From: a virus
Virus record (IMG/VR): IMGVR_UViG_3300031772_000003
Span: 99,717 to 163,716 of that record
Length of the DNA: 64,000 nt
Reading direction: 5' to 3' (one strand)
Both the position numbers and the translations under genes were made by a program. The notes under the pieces were generated by a model. That model saw only the letters and a list, made by a program, of their open reading frames with translations, was not told where the DNA came from and searched no databases. This document shows, one piece after another, positions 24,793-31,972 of the stretch. Position 1 is the first letter of the stretch. Each line of letters begins with the position of its first letter.

Positions 24793-25512
24793 TTAACAGC
24801 ATGGCATCCAACGGGCCCTGCGCCGACGCGCGATGCCACGAGCCACGAAGGCCAACTCGTCGCAAATCGTCACGAGCCTAGTGGTCCTGTCGAGGCCGTT
24901 AGGCGTTGTGGCCCTATCCGCCTCCTCGCAAGGGTCCCACAAGGCGCAGCGCCTGATAAAAAAGCTCGTAGACTGGCTACACATGAAGCGGCGGTACGTT
25001 CGCTCCAACTGCTCGTCGGTCATCGCATCAATATCGGCGGGGTCAATCGTAGGAGCACCGAAGATGGCATATTCAGCATTGGCCAGCAGGTAACGGTAGG
25101 AATAACCCCACAAGCCGCAGACCCTGGCAGCGAGGTCGCCCAAACGGTCCCGCCAGCCCTCGGGGAGATGCACTGGCTCGCCCGCATAGACATCGGGGAT
25201 ACGGCGGACCCTGATCTTGTAGCCAGCGGCCACCCACTCCTCCAGAGGGGAGGCCCACAGCCCATCCGCGTCGGCGCTGGCACACCATATCCGCTCCGGG
25301 TCCGGTGCCTCGTTCAGGATCGGCTCGTGCTCGCGCCTCACCACGAGCCAGCCCGCATCGTATGCCTCGCGGATGTGCCGCTCCTCCACAGCAGTCATCG
25401 CGTGGGACCTGTCGCCTCCGGTGAAAAATGTGATGATGTCCCCCAGGATGCCGCTGCGGCGTACTCCCAGAGCATCGCCTGTCAGGATAGTGGTGTTGAA
25501 TGGGCTAGGCAC
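24793..25512 (-). CDS. YiiX-like permuted papain-fold (NlpC/P60-type) enzyme, 239 aa
   Basis: The GTG at 25512 sits one base after the caspase stop; an upstream extension would lie within the caspase gene. The N-terminus has the YiiX/permuted NlpC layout: G-D-A-L-G-V, then I-I-T-F-F-T-G-G-D-R-S-H-A-M, where the S-H is the family's catalytic histidine. A C-S-Q-S-T-S-F-F segment at ~190 could hold the permuted cysteine. Such enzymes cleave peptides or acyl groups. Together with the upstream holin-like and caspase genes it suggests a lysis or host-remodelling cassette. Confidence 0.65.
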   Translation of the reverse strand: MPSPFNTTILTGDALGVRRSGILGDIITFFTGGDRSHAMTAVEERHIREAYDAGWLVVRREHEPILNEAPDPERIWCASADADGLWASPLEEWVAAGYKIRVRRIPDVYAGEPVHLPEGWRDRLGDLAARVCGLWGYSYRYLLANAEYAIFGAPTIDPADIDAMTDEQLERTYRRFMCSQSTSFFIRRCALWDPCEEADRATTPNGLDRTTRLVTICDELAFVARGIARRRRARWMPCC

Positions 25513-25513
25513 G

Positions 25514-26389
25514 TCAAATCCCCAGGAGGGTGCGGCAGGTCTGGTCGATCTTGCCTCCCTCGGCCTGTGGCTCCTGGGCATAGTGCGCGGCACGTAGGGC
25601 CACGCGAGCCGCCGCGACGACATCACAAAACCGCTTGCCAAGGCCAAGGGACAGTTGTTCGAGGAAGTAGTGGGTCATTGCCCCACAGGGCCGCCCGTTC
25701 ACCTCCGTATCCGCCGCGGTCTGATCGGACTTACAGCCTGACACGTAGGCTAGTGGGGCAGTGGTCAGATTCGGAGTGGCACCACTGGCGGGCTTCTTGG
25801 GTCCGAACAGGACGTTCCAGAAGTCAGTGAGGATCGAGAGGATGCCCCTCGGTGCGAAGCCGAGCTTGCGGGCAGCGGCAAGGCTCCACGCAATGTCAGG
25901 AGGCACGGGATACGACCTCGGAACAATGATGAGGGGGTTGGCGAGGGGCATATTCCGCATGAGATCACTGCTTGAGCAGGAATCCGACATCACGAATACG
26001 TTGACCCCAGGAGGGACCCGCGAGAAGTAGTCCGCGAACTCCTTGTCCCTGACCGCTGTGCCATCGATGTCATTCCAAGCGAACGGCCTAAGCGCGTACA
26101 CCTCATCCATTCCGTCCAACTCTTGCCTCGGATTACGGGTCACTACCTGTGCCCCATGACCCGACTGCGCGTAGAAGATGCTATCCCCCGGTTCGACATC
26201 CACGAGCCACGCCATACGCTTGGCCCACTCCTCCTTAACTGCTCTATCATCCAGCAGGAGACGGAGATCAGCCTCCCTCCATCCCACGGACACGAGAGCA
26301 TGAGCGTCATCGAGCACATCATTGACGCACCCACGAAGTGGGGCCGTCGGGTACGTATTGATCCCACACAAGAAGCCCTTGCGAGCCAT
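25514..26389 (-). CDS. Metacaspase (peptidase C14, caspase fold), 291 aa
   Basis: The p20 core is complete: G-I-N-T-Y-P-T-A-P-L-R-G-C-V-N-D near the start, then Y-A-Q-S-G-H-G-A-Q (catalytic His), D-G-M-D-E, and V-M-S-D-S-C-S-S-S-D (catalytic Cys). This order and spacing are those of bacterial type I metacaspases, which cleave after Arg/Lys. No prodomain or membrane segment is present. Caspases are rare in phages. It could process phage or host proteins; linkers in the giant polyproteins contain S-L-D-R, so a processing role is conceivable but unsupported by direct evidence. Confidence 0.85.
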   Translation of the reverse strand: MARKGFLCGINTYPTAPLRGCVNDVLDDAHALVSVGWREADLRLLLDDRAVKEEWAKRMAWLVDVEPGDSIFYAQSGHGAQVVTRNPRQELDGMDEVYALRPFAWNDIDGTAVRDKEFADYFSRVPPGVNVFVMSDSCSSSDLMRNMPLANPLIIVPRSYPVPPDIAWSLAAARKLGFAPRGILSILTDFWNVLFGPKKPASGATPNLTTAPLAYVSGCKSDQTAADTEVNGRPCGAMTHYFLEQLSLGLGKRFCDVVAAARVALRAAHYAQEPQAEGGKIDQTCRTLLGI

Positions 26390-26400
26390 CAGGGAAGCCC

Positions 26401-26625
26401 CTACCAGGGGAAACGGCCTATCAACAGCCGCCGCGTTTCCGCGTTCTCAGCAGTGACATGGCTAGCGACGAAGACCCCCTCCAGGATACCGCACAGCCCC
26501 GTAGCGAAGGTGAGCCCCGCTTTGAGGGCGGGGTGGGCATCGAAGTAGAAGGCGAAGCAGGTGCCCGCCAGCCCCAAGGTGGCCACGACGGCGGCCCAGA
26601 AAATCTTCTGCTTGTACCACGGCAT
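26401..26625 (-). CDS. Holin-like membrane protein, 74 aa
   Basis: GAGGAG lies 8 nt before the ATG. Two hydrophobic helices, W-A-A-V-V-A-T-L-G-L-A-G-T-C-F-A-F and L-T-F-A-T-G-L-C-G-I-L-E-G-V-F, are separated by a short polar loop, and the C-terminus is charged. Size and topology fit a class II holin. It is immediately followed by the caspase and papain-fold genes. Confidence 0.55.
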   Translation of the reverse strand: MPWYKQKIFWAAVVATLGLAGTCFAFYFDAHPALKAGLTFATGLCGILEGVFVASHVTAENAETRRLLIGRFPW

Positions 26626-26638
26626 CGGCAAGCTCCTC

Positions 26639-26857
26639 TCATTCTACCTTGCTGTACTCATAGACCCCCCGTATATTCGCCCACATGAAGCGACCGGGTG
26701 AGGGCGCAGCGAGAAAGGCATCATAAACTTCTTGGGGGACGCCTGAGTACCTATAGAGGCTCGCGTTGTGGAAGCGGACCTCCAGAACCTGCTCATCAGG
26801 GTCATAGGCAATGGAGGCCACATTCGAGGACGTTAGCGGAACATGGTCACCCATCAT
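26639..26857 (-). CDS. KTSC domain protein, 72 aa
   Basis: The whole protein is a KTSC domain: S-S-N-V-A-S-I-A-Y-D, then L-E-V-R-F-H-N-A-S-L-Y-R-Y, V-P-x-E-V-Y-D-A-F-L, and F-M-W-A-N-I-R-G-V-Y. The KTSC domain is common in phages and near lysyl-tRNA synthetases, with no proven reaction. The ATGATG start overlaps the upstream stop. Confidence 0.85.
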   Translation of the reverse strand: MMGDHVPLTSSNVASIAYDPDEQVLEVRFHNASLYRYSGVPQEVYDAFLAAPSPGRFMWANIRGVYEYSKVE

Positions 26858-27114
26858 GCGCGTATCTCCTCTTCTATTCTACGGCTCTCCCCAAGCCAAG
26901 CATGCGACCAGAATGTGTAGTGCCACTCGGGACACCCCGCACGGCATCTAAATGTGGCCACACATCCATTGTGGCCAGCCAGTTCCCCAGGACACGAGCA
27001 ATCGGGGCAATAGGCAGCGGCCACACAATGAGCCAACCTGGATTCGCACGTGTCCCCCCGCGGTGCCTTCCTGATGAAGACGCCCACGCTCGTATGGGTA
27101 ACAGGTGTAGGCAT
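26854..27114 (-). CDS. Cysteine-rich small protein, 86 aa
   Basis: Translation probably starts at the ATG giving M-P-T-P-V-T. The central part has C-P-D-C-S-C-P, C-V-A-T-F-R-C and C-P-E-W-H motifs, enough for one or two zinc sites, then a W-H-Y-T-F-W-S-H-A-W segment and an acidic helix. The start residues resemble those of the 109-aa holin-like protein (M-P-T-P-V-T), which may reflect gene shuffling. No family recognised. Confidence 0.5.
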   Translation of the reverse strand: MPTPVTHTSVGVFIRKAPRGDTCESRLAHCVAAAYCPDCSCPGELAGHNGCVATFRCRAGCPEWHYTFWSHAWLGESRRIEEEIRA

Positions 27115-27288
27115 CTCACCTCGATCCTCCAAGGGCAGTGGCAGTGGGTTCGGGAGCCGCCATCATCGGTAGCGGCATGTTCCCGGCCGGTTTTTACGAC
27201 CTCTCCACCCCCACTGCCACGCCGGGGACAACGAGCCAAAGATCATCGGAATTATGCCTTTGGCAAAGCAGACGCTACCTATAGGGGC

Positions 27289-27318
27289 TTGACAAGCAAG
27301 CCACGAACCCTGTACCCT
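27289..27318 (+). promoter_or_regulatory. Possible sigma-70 promoter for the plus-strand gene
   Basis: TTGACA is followed after 18 bp by TACCCT, about 45 bp ahead of the 27362 start. The -35 box is perfect and the -10 is weak. Confidence 0.35.
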
Positions 27319-27361
27319 GTCGCCGGTTGGTATCACCCCGCCCCTCTTGAGGAGAGCGTAC

Positions 27362-27634
27362 ATGCTGCCTGAGATGGTTCCTGGTTGGGTTTTGTACGTC
27401 ATCCTTCCTGTCCTCGCCGTGTGTGTTGGCTACACCCTGCTCTCACATCAGGCGGTCGCGGAAAGCAAGGTAAGCCAAACGGCACTTGAGAAGGAAAATA
27501 CGAGCCTTCAGGCAAAGGTTCGTGAGCTTGAGTCGGTAGTAGCGAAGTACGGGGTCATAATGGACAAGTTTGACACAATTGGGTGTATCCATGATCCCGT
27601 CACCGGCAACGTCAGGTACATCTCCAGAAGGTAA
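27362..27634 (+). CDS. Membrane-anchored coiled-coil protein, 90 aa (the only plus-strand gene)
   Basis: GAGGAG lies 6 nt before the ATG. A signal-anchor helix (V-L-Y-V-I-L-P-V-L-A-V-C-V-G-Y) is followed by a clear coiled coil with heptad leucines and valines (A-L-E-K-E-N-T-S-L-Q-A-K-V-R-E-L-E). This fits an i-spanin (Rz-like) or another membrane tether. It points against all other genes and overlaps the antisense candidate at 27443-27778; both have good ribosome sites, but this protein's heptads make it the stronger case. Confidence 0.6.
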   Translation: MLPEMVPGWVLYVILPVLAVCVGYTLLSHQAVAESKVSQTALEKENTSLQAKVRELESVVAKYGVIMDKFDTIGCIHDPVTGNVRYISRR

Positions 27635-27778
27635 ACGCCAGACCCGCATCATCCTCCTATGTAGGATGTAGCTGTACACAAGCATCACAGGGGTAGCAGA
27701 GAACAAGACTGCGACGACCCAAAGCTGACAGTCTGTCGCGTCTGCCCCAAGCCAGTCCATTGTAAGCAATCGCCACAT
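27443..27778 (-). CDS. Possible membrane protein, 111 aa (overlaps the plus-strand gene)
   Basis: A strong AAGGAGG is placed 8 nt before the ATG. One membrane helix (L-W-V-V-A-V-L-F-S-A-T-P-V-M-L-V-Y) is followed by a basic tail. The last ~60 codons are antisense to the coiled-coil gene, so either the pair is a true convergent overlap or only the first part matters. Confidence 0.4.
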   Translation of the reverse strand: MWRLLTMDWLGADATDCQLWVVAVLFSATPVMLVYSYILHRRMMRVWRLPSGDVPDVAGDGIMDTPNCVKLVHYDPVLRYYRLKLTNLCLKARIFLLKCRLAYLAFRDRLM

Positions 27779-27859
27779 CGCTCGACCTCCTTAGCTACTA
27801 CCTGTAGGGGTTGCTTTGTCAAAGGCGTAATTCCGAAGATCATTCGTCGTGGTGTGCTG

Positions 27860-28027
27860 TTACGCCAAAAGACTCAGGTAAATCCCGCCCTTACTCGCCA
27901 CTGTGTCGCGGCCGGTACGGGTCACGAGGACGTATCGCTTTCGGCGTCCCCCGAGTCTACTCCTTAGCCGATGGCTGCTTCTAAGCCTACGGTCCGCGGC
28001 GAATGAGTTGTCAAGGAGCCAATCCAT
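27860..28027 (-). CDS. Small basic protein, 55 aa
   Basis: The ATG directly follows GGGAGG of promoter-like motif copy 5. The product is arginine-rich (R-R-L-R-S-S-H-R-L-R-S) with no recognised domain, possibly nucleic-acid binding. The short spacing to the ribosome site is unusual. Confidence 0.4.
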   Translation of the reverse strand: MDWLLDNSFAADRRLRSSHRLRSRLGGRRKRYVLVTRTGRDTVASKGGIYLSLLA

Positions 28028-28032
28028 CCTCC

Positions 28033-28049
28033 CACACCTAGAATCAAGT
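28033..28049 (-). promoter_or_regulatory. Recurrent 17-nt promoter-like motif, copy 5
   Basis: ACTTGATTCTAGGTGTG (one mismatch), immediately ahead of the 55-aa basic protein. Confidence 0.4.
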
Positions 28050-28060
28050 CGTCTCACCAC

Positions 28061-28339
28061 CTATACTCCTGCGGCGCTCCAAGGCAGGCCCATCAAGCGG
28101 CGGGCCCACGCCACGGGGACAAGGCTCTCCCCCGATCCATGCTTGATGTGCAGCCACTTGATCCGAGCCCGCTCCGCCCCACACCACTCGCACCTCTCGA
28201 TCAAGAGGACAGCCGTGGCTCCCTCCGGGACCACGGCCCCTCCCGTCAGAGGCAGCGGGGTTGGTTCCATTAGTTCAACCCTGGCACGGTGGCGAAGCTG
28301 ATAGTGGTGGAACCCGAAGATGCACCGGAGCGGCCTCAC
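28061..28339 (-). CDS. Small zinc-ribbon-type protein, 92 aa (DUF1660-like)
   Basis: It begins M-R-P-L-R-C-I-F-G-F-H, and C-E-W-C-G-A-E-R-A follows at ~50. This is the C-x3-4-H plus CxxC layout of DUF1660-like phage proteins. Its start overlaps the stop of a similar protein upstream (ATGA), so the pair likely arose by duplication. Confidence 0.5.
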   Translation of the reverse strand: MRPLRCIFGFHHYQLRHRARVELMEPTPLPLTGGAVVPEGATAVLLIERCEWCGAERARIKWLHIKHGSGESLVPVAWARRLMGLPWSAAGV

Positions 28340-28593
28340 CTTTTATCCCCCACACCAAGTTGCCACAGCGCCCACGCCGCTGAGACCGTGACCTTGCGGG
28401 TCCACTTGCCGTCCCGCCACGACGCCACGGCCCTCACGGCGGCGCAATGGGGGCAATGCTCGACCCTCACATCAATGTCGGTCCACGAGGGGAGAGCCGC
28501 ACGAGCCCCCGGTGGGTACATGTCGGCCCCTTTGATGGTCCCGACCACCCCAGGGGTCCAATCATGTAGGTGAAGTAGGCACCTAAACCTCAT
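28336..28593 (-). CDS. Small zinc-ribbon-type protein, 85 aa (DUF1660-like paralogue)
   Basis: The start is the ATG giving M-R-F-R-C-L-L-H-L-H-D-W; the longer frame lies inside the next gene. H-C-P-H-C-A-A follows at ~50. Layout and length match the 92-aa neighbour, with a closing helix (S-A-A-W-A-L-W-Q-L). Function unknown. Confidence 0.5.
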   Translation of the reverse strand: MRFRCLLHLHDWTPGVVGTIKGADMYPPGARAALPSWTDIDVRVEHCPHCAAVRAVASWRDGKWTRKVTVSAAWALWQLGVGDKR

Positions 28594-28852
28594 GGGCATC
28601 CTCGTGGGGCACGGATTCGATTGGAGGTTCGAGCACATCCACAACACGTTCCAGCGCCGCCAACTCGGACTGGAGTTTCCTGGTCCGTTGGGCCAAGTCG
28701 GCCCTGCGAAGAACATCGTGGGCTCGCCACGGCAACGGCCTGCCCGTCACTCCAAGGGCACCGGGCCGGCAGTCAAGCGGGCGATTCCACCGCTGCTGCT
28801 CCAAGCCATCGATCTGAGCCAGGAGTTGAACATCCCGTTCCACAGCATCCAT
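28583..28852 (-). CDS. Coiled-coil small protein, 89 aa
   Basis: GAGGAG precedes the ATG by 8 nt. A helix with heptad pattern at the start (V-E-R-D-V-Q-L-L-A-Q-I-D-G-L) and another near the end (L-Q-S-E-L-A-A-L-E-R-V-V-D-V-L) flank an arginine/proline-rich middle. It overlaps the next gene by 11 bp. No family recognised. Confidence 0.5.
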   Translation of the reverse strand: MDAVERDVQLLAQIDGLEQQRWNRPLDCRPGALGVTGRPLPWRAHDVLRRADLAQRTRKLQSELAALERVVDVLEPPIESVPHEDAHEV

Positions 28853-28904
28853 CGAGCATCTCCTCAGAATCCGCAGAGGCCCCTGATGATACTGCGGGCT
28901 AACC

Positions 28905-29051
28905 CTATGCCCACACCCCAAAGGACTGCCGCCCCAGAGGGTATCGCGGGCACCTGAACATCATCCCCAGGATTTCCGGCCTGCTCGCAGGGCTGGGTTC
29001 CCTGAACAAGGGATGCGACCGGCGGGTTCTCTGGGGGCCAAATGCGGACAT
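28905..29051 (-). CDS. Possible small ORF, 48 aa
   Basis: ACAGGAG stands close to the ATG. The peptide is basic and has no recognised features. An overlapping frame on the same strand encodes a hydrophobic C-terminal helix (V-L-W-G-V-G-I-G-L-A), so the true coding frame is uncertain. Confidence 0.25.
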   Translation of the reverse strand: MSAFGPQRTRRSHPLFREPSPASRPEILGMMFRCPRYPLGRQSFGVWA

Positions 29052-29071
29052 ATCTCCTGTAACTCCTATAA

Positions 29072-29998
29072 CTACGCCCTCTTCCCCTTCCTCCACACCC
29101 CATCCGCCAAGCGGTACTCACGGCAGATAGGGGCGAAGCCCTTGGGTGCAGCCACGAGGCTGCTGAGGTCGAGGAAGCCCCCTACCTGGGGGGCGAAGCC
29201 CTTATGTACAGCCGTGAGGCTGCTGAGGTCGAGGTTGCCCCCTGCTTGGGGGGCGAAGCCCTCGGGTACAGTGGTGAGACTGCTGAGGTTGAGGTCGCCC
29301 CCTACTTTGGGGGCGAAGCCTTCGGGTGCAGCCACGAGGCTGCGGAGGTCGAGGTCGCCCCCTACTTGGGGGGCGAAGCCCTTATGTACAGCCGTGAGGC
29401 TGCTGAGGTCGAGGAAGCCCCCTGCTTTGGGGGCGAAGCCCTCGGGTGCAGCCACGAGGCTGCCGAGGTAGAGGAAGCCCCCTGCTTGGGGGGCGAAGCC
29501 CTCGGGTGCAGCCACGAGGCTGCCGAGGTAGAGGTAGCCCCCTGCTTGGGGGGCGAAGCCCTCGGGTGCAGCCACGAGGCTGCCGAGGTTGAGGTTGCCC
29601 CCTACTTTGGGGGCGAAGCCCTCGGGTACAGTGGTGAGGCTGCTGAGGTAGAGGTCGCCTTTCCATGCGAGGGTCTTGCGGGGCTTCCCCGCACGGGTCA
29701 AGAGGACGCTCTTGACCTCAGCGAGGCATTGCCTCGTCGCGCTCGCGGTGTGGGAGTCCGTCCACCAATCGGGCTCGCGATCACCGAATCGGAACTGGTA
29801 TTTGTCCCATTCGTAGAGTCCCCCGGTGGGGACGAACTCGACGGGGGTGTGGAAGCGGCTCAAGCCGCCTGTACCCCCATCCTCCCCAATCTTGTGAGTG
29901 GCACGGTTGGCGATGTGGGAGTCCTCCTGTTCGGAGAACAGGACCTTGACCTCCGAGTCATCCACCCTCACGGCTTCGCCGGAACGGAATTGGCACAT
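29072..29998 (-). CDS. Leucine-rich-repeat protein, 308 aa
   Basis: The start is the ATG 8 nt after AGGAG. Residues 1-120 are a unique region; about nine LRR units of 20 residues follow (L-x-L-S-S-L-x-x-x-P-E-G-F-A-P-x-x-G-G), ending in a short tail (C-R-E-Y-R-L-A-D-G-V-W). The repeat matches the P-E-G-L-x-V-G-G-x-L-x-L type of phage and bacterial LRR. It probably mediates protein or host-surface binding. A near-identical repeat block occurs at 63502-64000. Confidence 0.75.
   Translation of the reverse strand: MCQFRSGEAVRVDDSEVKVLFSEQEDSHIANRATHKIGEDGGTGGLSRFHTPVEFVPTGGLYEWDKYQFRFGDREPDWWTDSHTASATRQCLAEVKSVLLTRAGKPRKTLAWKGDLYLSSLTTVPEGFAPKVGGNLNLGSLVAAPEGFAPQAGGYLYLGSLVAAPEGFAPQAGGFLYLGSLVAAPEGFAPKAGGFLDLSSLTAVHKGFAPQVGGDLDLRSLVAAPEGFAPKVGGDLNLSSLTTVPEGFAPQAGGNLDLSSLTAVHKGFAPQVGGFLDLSSLVAAPKGFAPICREYRLADGVWRKGKRA
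29121..29660. repeat. 60-bp tandem repeat array encoding LRR units
   Basis: About nine 60-bp units that differ mainly at a few codon positions (GTC/GTT/GTA, TAC/TGC, TTT/TTG). The unit is in frame on the minus strand. Confidence 0.9.
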
Positions 29999-30053
29999 CG
30001 TCAAAATCTCCTGTACCACTCCCACTACTTTACAGTCGTTCGGGCCAAATGGC

Positions 30054-30674
30054 TCACACATTCGCCGCAACGGAGACCGGGGGCGGGCCATCCCCCTGCT
30101 CATTCGGGCATCCCGGCAGATTGTCGTCCCGTTTGTCAACAGCATAGCCCTCATCGGTCTCCACGGAGACGACGGCGAAGAGGTCGCAGGGGTCGCCCTC
30201 GCAACTCTCGATGTACATCCCGTGCCCGTCCGCCACCTGGTCCAGGGCCTCGTACCACTCCTGGTCCAGGTATGCCTCGCGGGAGCCGAGGCCGCGGCAC
30301 CACGAGCACTCCACGGGGACCAGACCCCCCTCGCAGACGAAGCACGGGAACGTCATCGTCGCCTCGACATGCTCGCCGCGGGCCTTCGCCAACGCCGCGA
30401 CGCTGCGGTGGCCCGAGCCACCACACCATCCGCAGGCCACGGGGTTCCTGGCGTGGCCGGTGCCGCGGCACCTGGGGCAGGGATCAACGTTGCTGTTGGC
30501 GAACGGGGTGTAGTACTTGCCGCTGGGGGCCAGGGAGAACACGGTGCCGAGGTAGCTGCGGCCCACCCTCGTGCCGGGATTCTCCTCGTCGTCCTCAAGC
30601 CCGCTCAGGGCCTCGGCCTTTATCGCGCCCCAGTCCCATTTCCGCAGGGCAGCGAGGTAACGGTTCTTTGCCAT
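30054..30674 (-). CDS. DnaJ-type zinc-finger protein, 206 aa
   Basis: Around residues 66-90 the pair C-P-R-C-R-G-T-G-H and C-G-W-C-G-G-S-G-H is a CxxCxGxG zinc centre like that of DnaJ. A second pair (C-F-V-C-E-G-G, C-S-W-C-R-G-L-G) completes it. No J-domain is present. The C-terminus is an acidic domain with W-Y-E-A-L-D. It may be a chaperone-like or nucleic-acid-binding factor. Promoter-like motif copy 6 lies about 25 nt upstream. Confidence 0.65.
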   Translation of the reverse strand: MAKNRYLAALRKWDWGAIKAEALSGLEDDEENPGTRVGRSYLGTVFSLAPSGKYYTPFANSNVDPCPRCRGTGHARNPVACGWCGGSGHRSVAALAKARGEHVEATMTFPCFVCEGGLVPVECSWCRGLGSREAYLDQEWYEALDQVADGHGMYIESCEGDPCDLFAVVSVETDEGYAVDKRDDNLPGCPNEQGDGPPPVSVAANV

Positions 30675-30696
30675 CCTATTCCATCCTTTCTCTCCC

Positions 30697-30713
30697 CACC
30701 CCTAGAATCAAGT
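30697..30713 (-). promoter_or_regulatory. Recurrent 17-nt promoter-like motif, copy 6
   Basis: An exact ACTTGATTCTAGGGGTG ahead of the DnaJ-zinc-finger gene; the stop of the TOPRIM gene lies inside it. Confidence 0.5.
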
Positions 30714-31607
30714 CAAGTCGTCCACAATCTCGTCCCACTGCTTCGAGACCCGCACGAGTTGGTCCTTCTGGGCTTCCTCCTCGGCTACAGCCTCCGCCCA
30801 CTTCTCAGGGTCGCGCAGAGCCTCGACCTCGCGGGTGATCAGGGCATCGAGATACTGCGGGGGCAGAGCGTCCAATTCCCAAGACTCATCCCCGTAGAGG
30901 TCGCGGTAGCCCGCGAATCTGGCGTCGGTCTCCTTCCCAGGGTTGGGAGGGGCAGCCACCTCCCGGACTTGGTCCATTGTCAGGGCAATGCGCCGGAGCA
31001 AACCCGTCTGGCCCGTAAACATCGCCAGCCGCTCCCCATTATCTCTACTCATGTCCAAGCCACTCGGATCGTGGTCGCCGAGATGCAGGACCACCACTCC
31101 CTGCCCATCCCGCAAGTGAGTCCTGATCCGCTTGCTCGACTCCCACATCTCACTCTGAGACAGGTAACCCCTGCACGAGAGGCAGGGCACGTCGAGGCGG
31201 ACGGCAGCCTGCTCCACGACGCCGATAAGTGCATCTTTCTCTATCCAGCATTCCACCCGCACAGGCTGGGCCGCCCACTTGTCAATACGGTACTGGCTCG
31301 CACAGGCGTCAATGATCTCCTGGGGCGAGCCCCAATGGGCCTTCTCGCGGATGTACCGTGTCCTGTCAACCATCATATTCCAATCCAACGAACCGGCGAG
31401 GCGGGCATCGTTGATGACGCTGCCGAGCCTCTTGTACGACTGTTGGGTATTGGGGAGGTAGCCGCCGGCAACGAAGCGGTAATACAATTGCCGCAACGTC
31501 AAATCATAGCCCTGGGCAGCGTAATCCTCCATGATCGCGCGGGCCCGGTCGATGATCTCGATGCTGCCGGCACTGAACCGCTTGGGGACGAAGCAGACGC
31601 AGGGCAT
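30708..31607 (-). CDS. TOPRIM protein related to topoisomerase VI A / Spo11, 299 aa
   Basis: The ATG at 31607 has AAGGAGG 6 nt upstream. A winged-helix-like region (L-T-L-R-Q-L-Y-Y-R-F-V-A-G-G) is followed by V-E-C-W-I-E-K-D-A-L (TOPRIM glutamate, ~125) and L-H-L-G-D-H-D-P-S-G (TOPRIM DxD, ~180). R-L-x-Y/Y-Y-R-F resembles the catalytic-tyrosine region of TopoVI-A. The family is common in phages and of unknown role, possibly DNA nicking or repair. Confidence 0.7.
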   Translation of the reverse strand: MPCVCFVPKRFSAGSIEIIDRARAIMEDYAAQGYDLTLRQLYYRFVAGGYLPNTQQSYKRLGSVINDARLAGSLDWNMMVDRTRYIREKAHWGSPQEIIDACASQYRIDKWAAQPVRVECWIEKDALIGVVEQAAVRLDVPCLSCRGYLSQSEMWESSKRIRTHLRDGQGVVVLHLGDHDPSGLDMSRDNGERLAMFTGQTGLLRRIALTMDQVREVAAPPNPGKETDARFAGYRDLYGDESWELDALPPQYLDALITREVEALRDPEKWAEAVAEEEAQKDQLVRVSKQWDEIVDDLT

Positions 31608-31972
31608 CACTGACCTCCTTGCTCACCACGCCAGCGCCGGAAGAGCCTGTTCTCGACACGTCGGAACACGGTCCGGGGACCATGCACGTCGCGCCGCACA
31701 CCCAAACGCCACTGCGGGGGGGACAGCAAGTGCGCGAGTTCATGGATGACAATGGCGACGGTGCGCATCCGGCGCTGTGGACCCAAGTAGATGCTATAGG
31801 TCGGAGCGTAGGCACATGCTCCCGAGCGGCACCGTGAGGGGCGGCGGGTGGTCACAACAGGGGGCCGCATTCCCTCAGCCTCACACAGCATGTCCACGAC
31901 AGCCTGGGCCTCGGCCAACGAGACCGCTTCGCCATGTTCGGGGCGCTGCCAGAAGTCGGCGGCGTAACTCAC
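31607..31972 (-). CDS. SprT-like zinc metallopeptidase, 121 aa
   Basis: I-V-I-H-E-L-A-H-L-L near residue 77 is an HExxH motif; a downstream D-V-H-G-P-R-T-V-F supplies a third ligand as in SprT/wss-type peptidases. It is short for the family. The GTG start overlaps the previous stop (GTGA). Confidence 0.65.
   Translation of the reverse strand: MSYAADFWQRPEHGEAVSLAEAQAVVDMLCEAEGMRPPVVTTRRPSRCRSGACAYAPTYSIYLGPQRRMRTVAIVIHELAHLLSPPQWRLGVRRDVHGPRTVFRRVENRLFRRWRGEQGGQ

Noticed and set aside
27795-27822. Sigma-70 promoter for the 111-aa minus-strand ORF
   Set aside because: TTGACA is present, but a start there would remove the ribosome site from the transcript.
29121-29660. CRISPR-like array
   Set aside because: The 60-bp units are contiguous without unique spacers and encode LRR units in frame.
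29204-31613. Long plus-strand ORFs over the LRR and TOPRIM genes
   Set aside because: Antisense to well-supported genes, with repeat-derived or basic low-complexity content and no motif.
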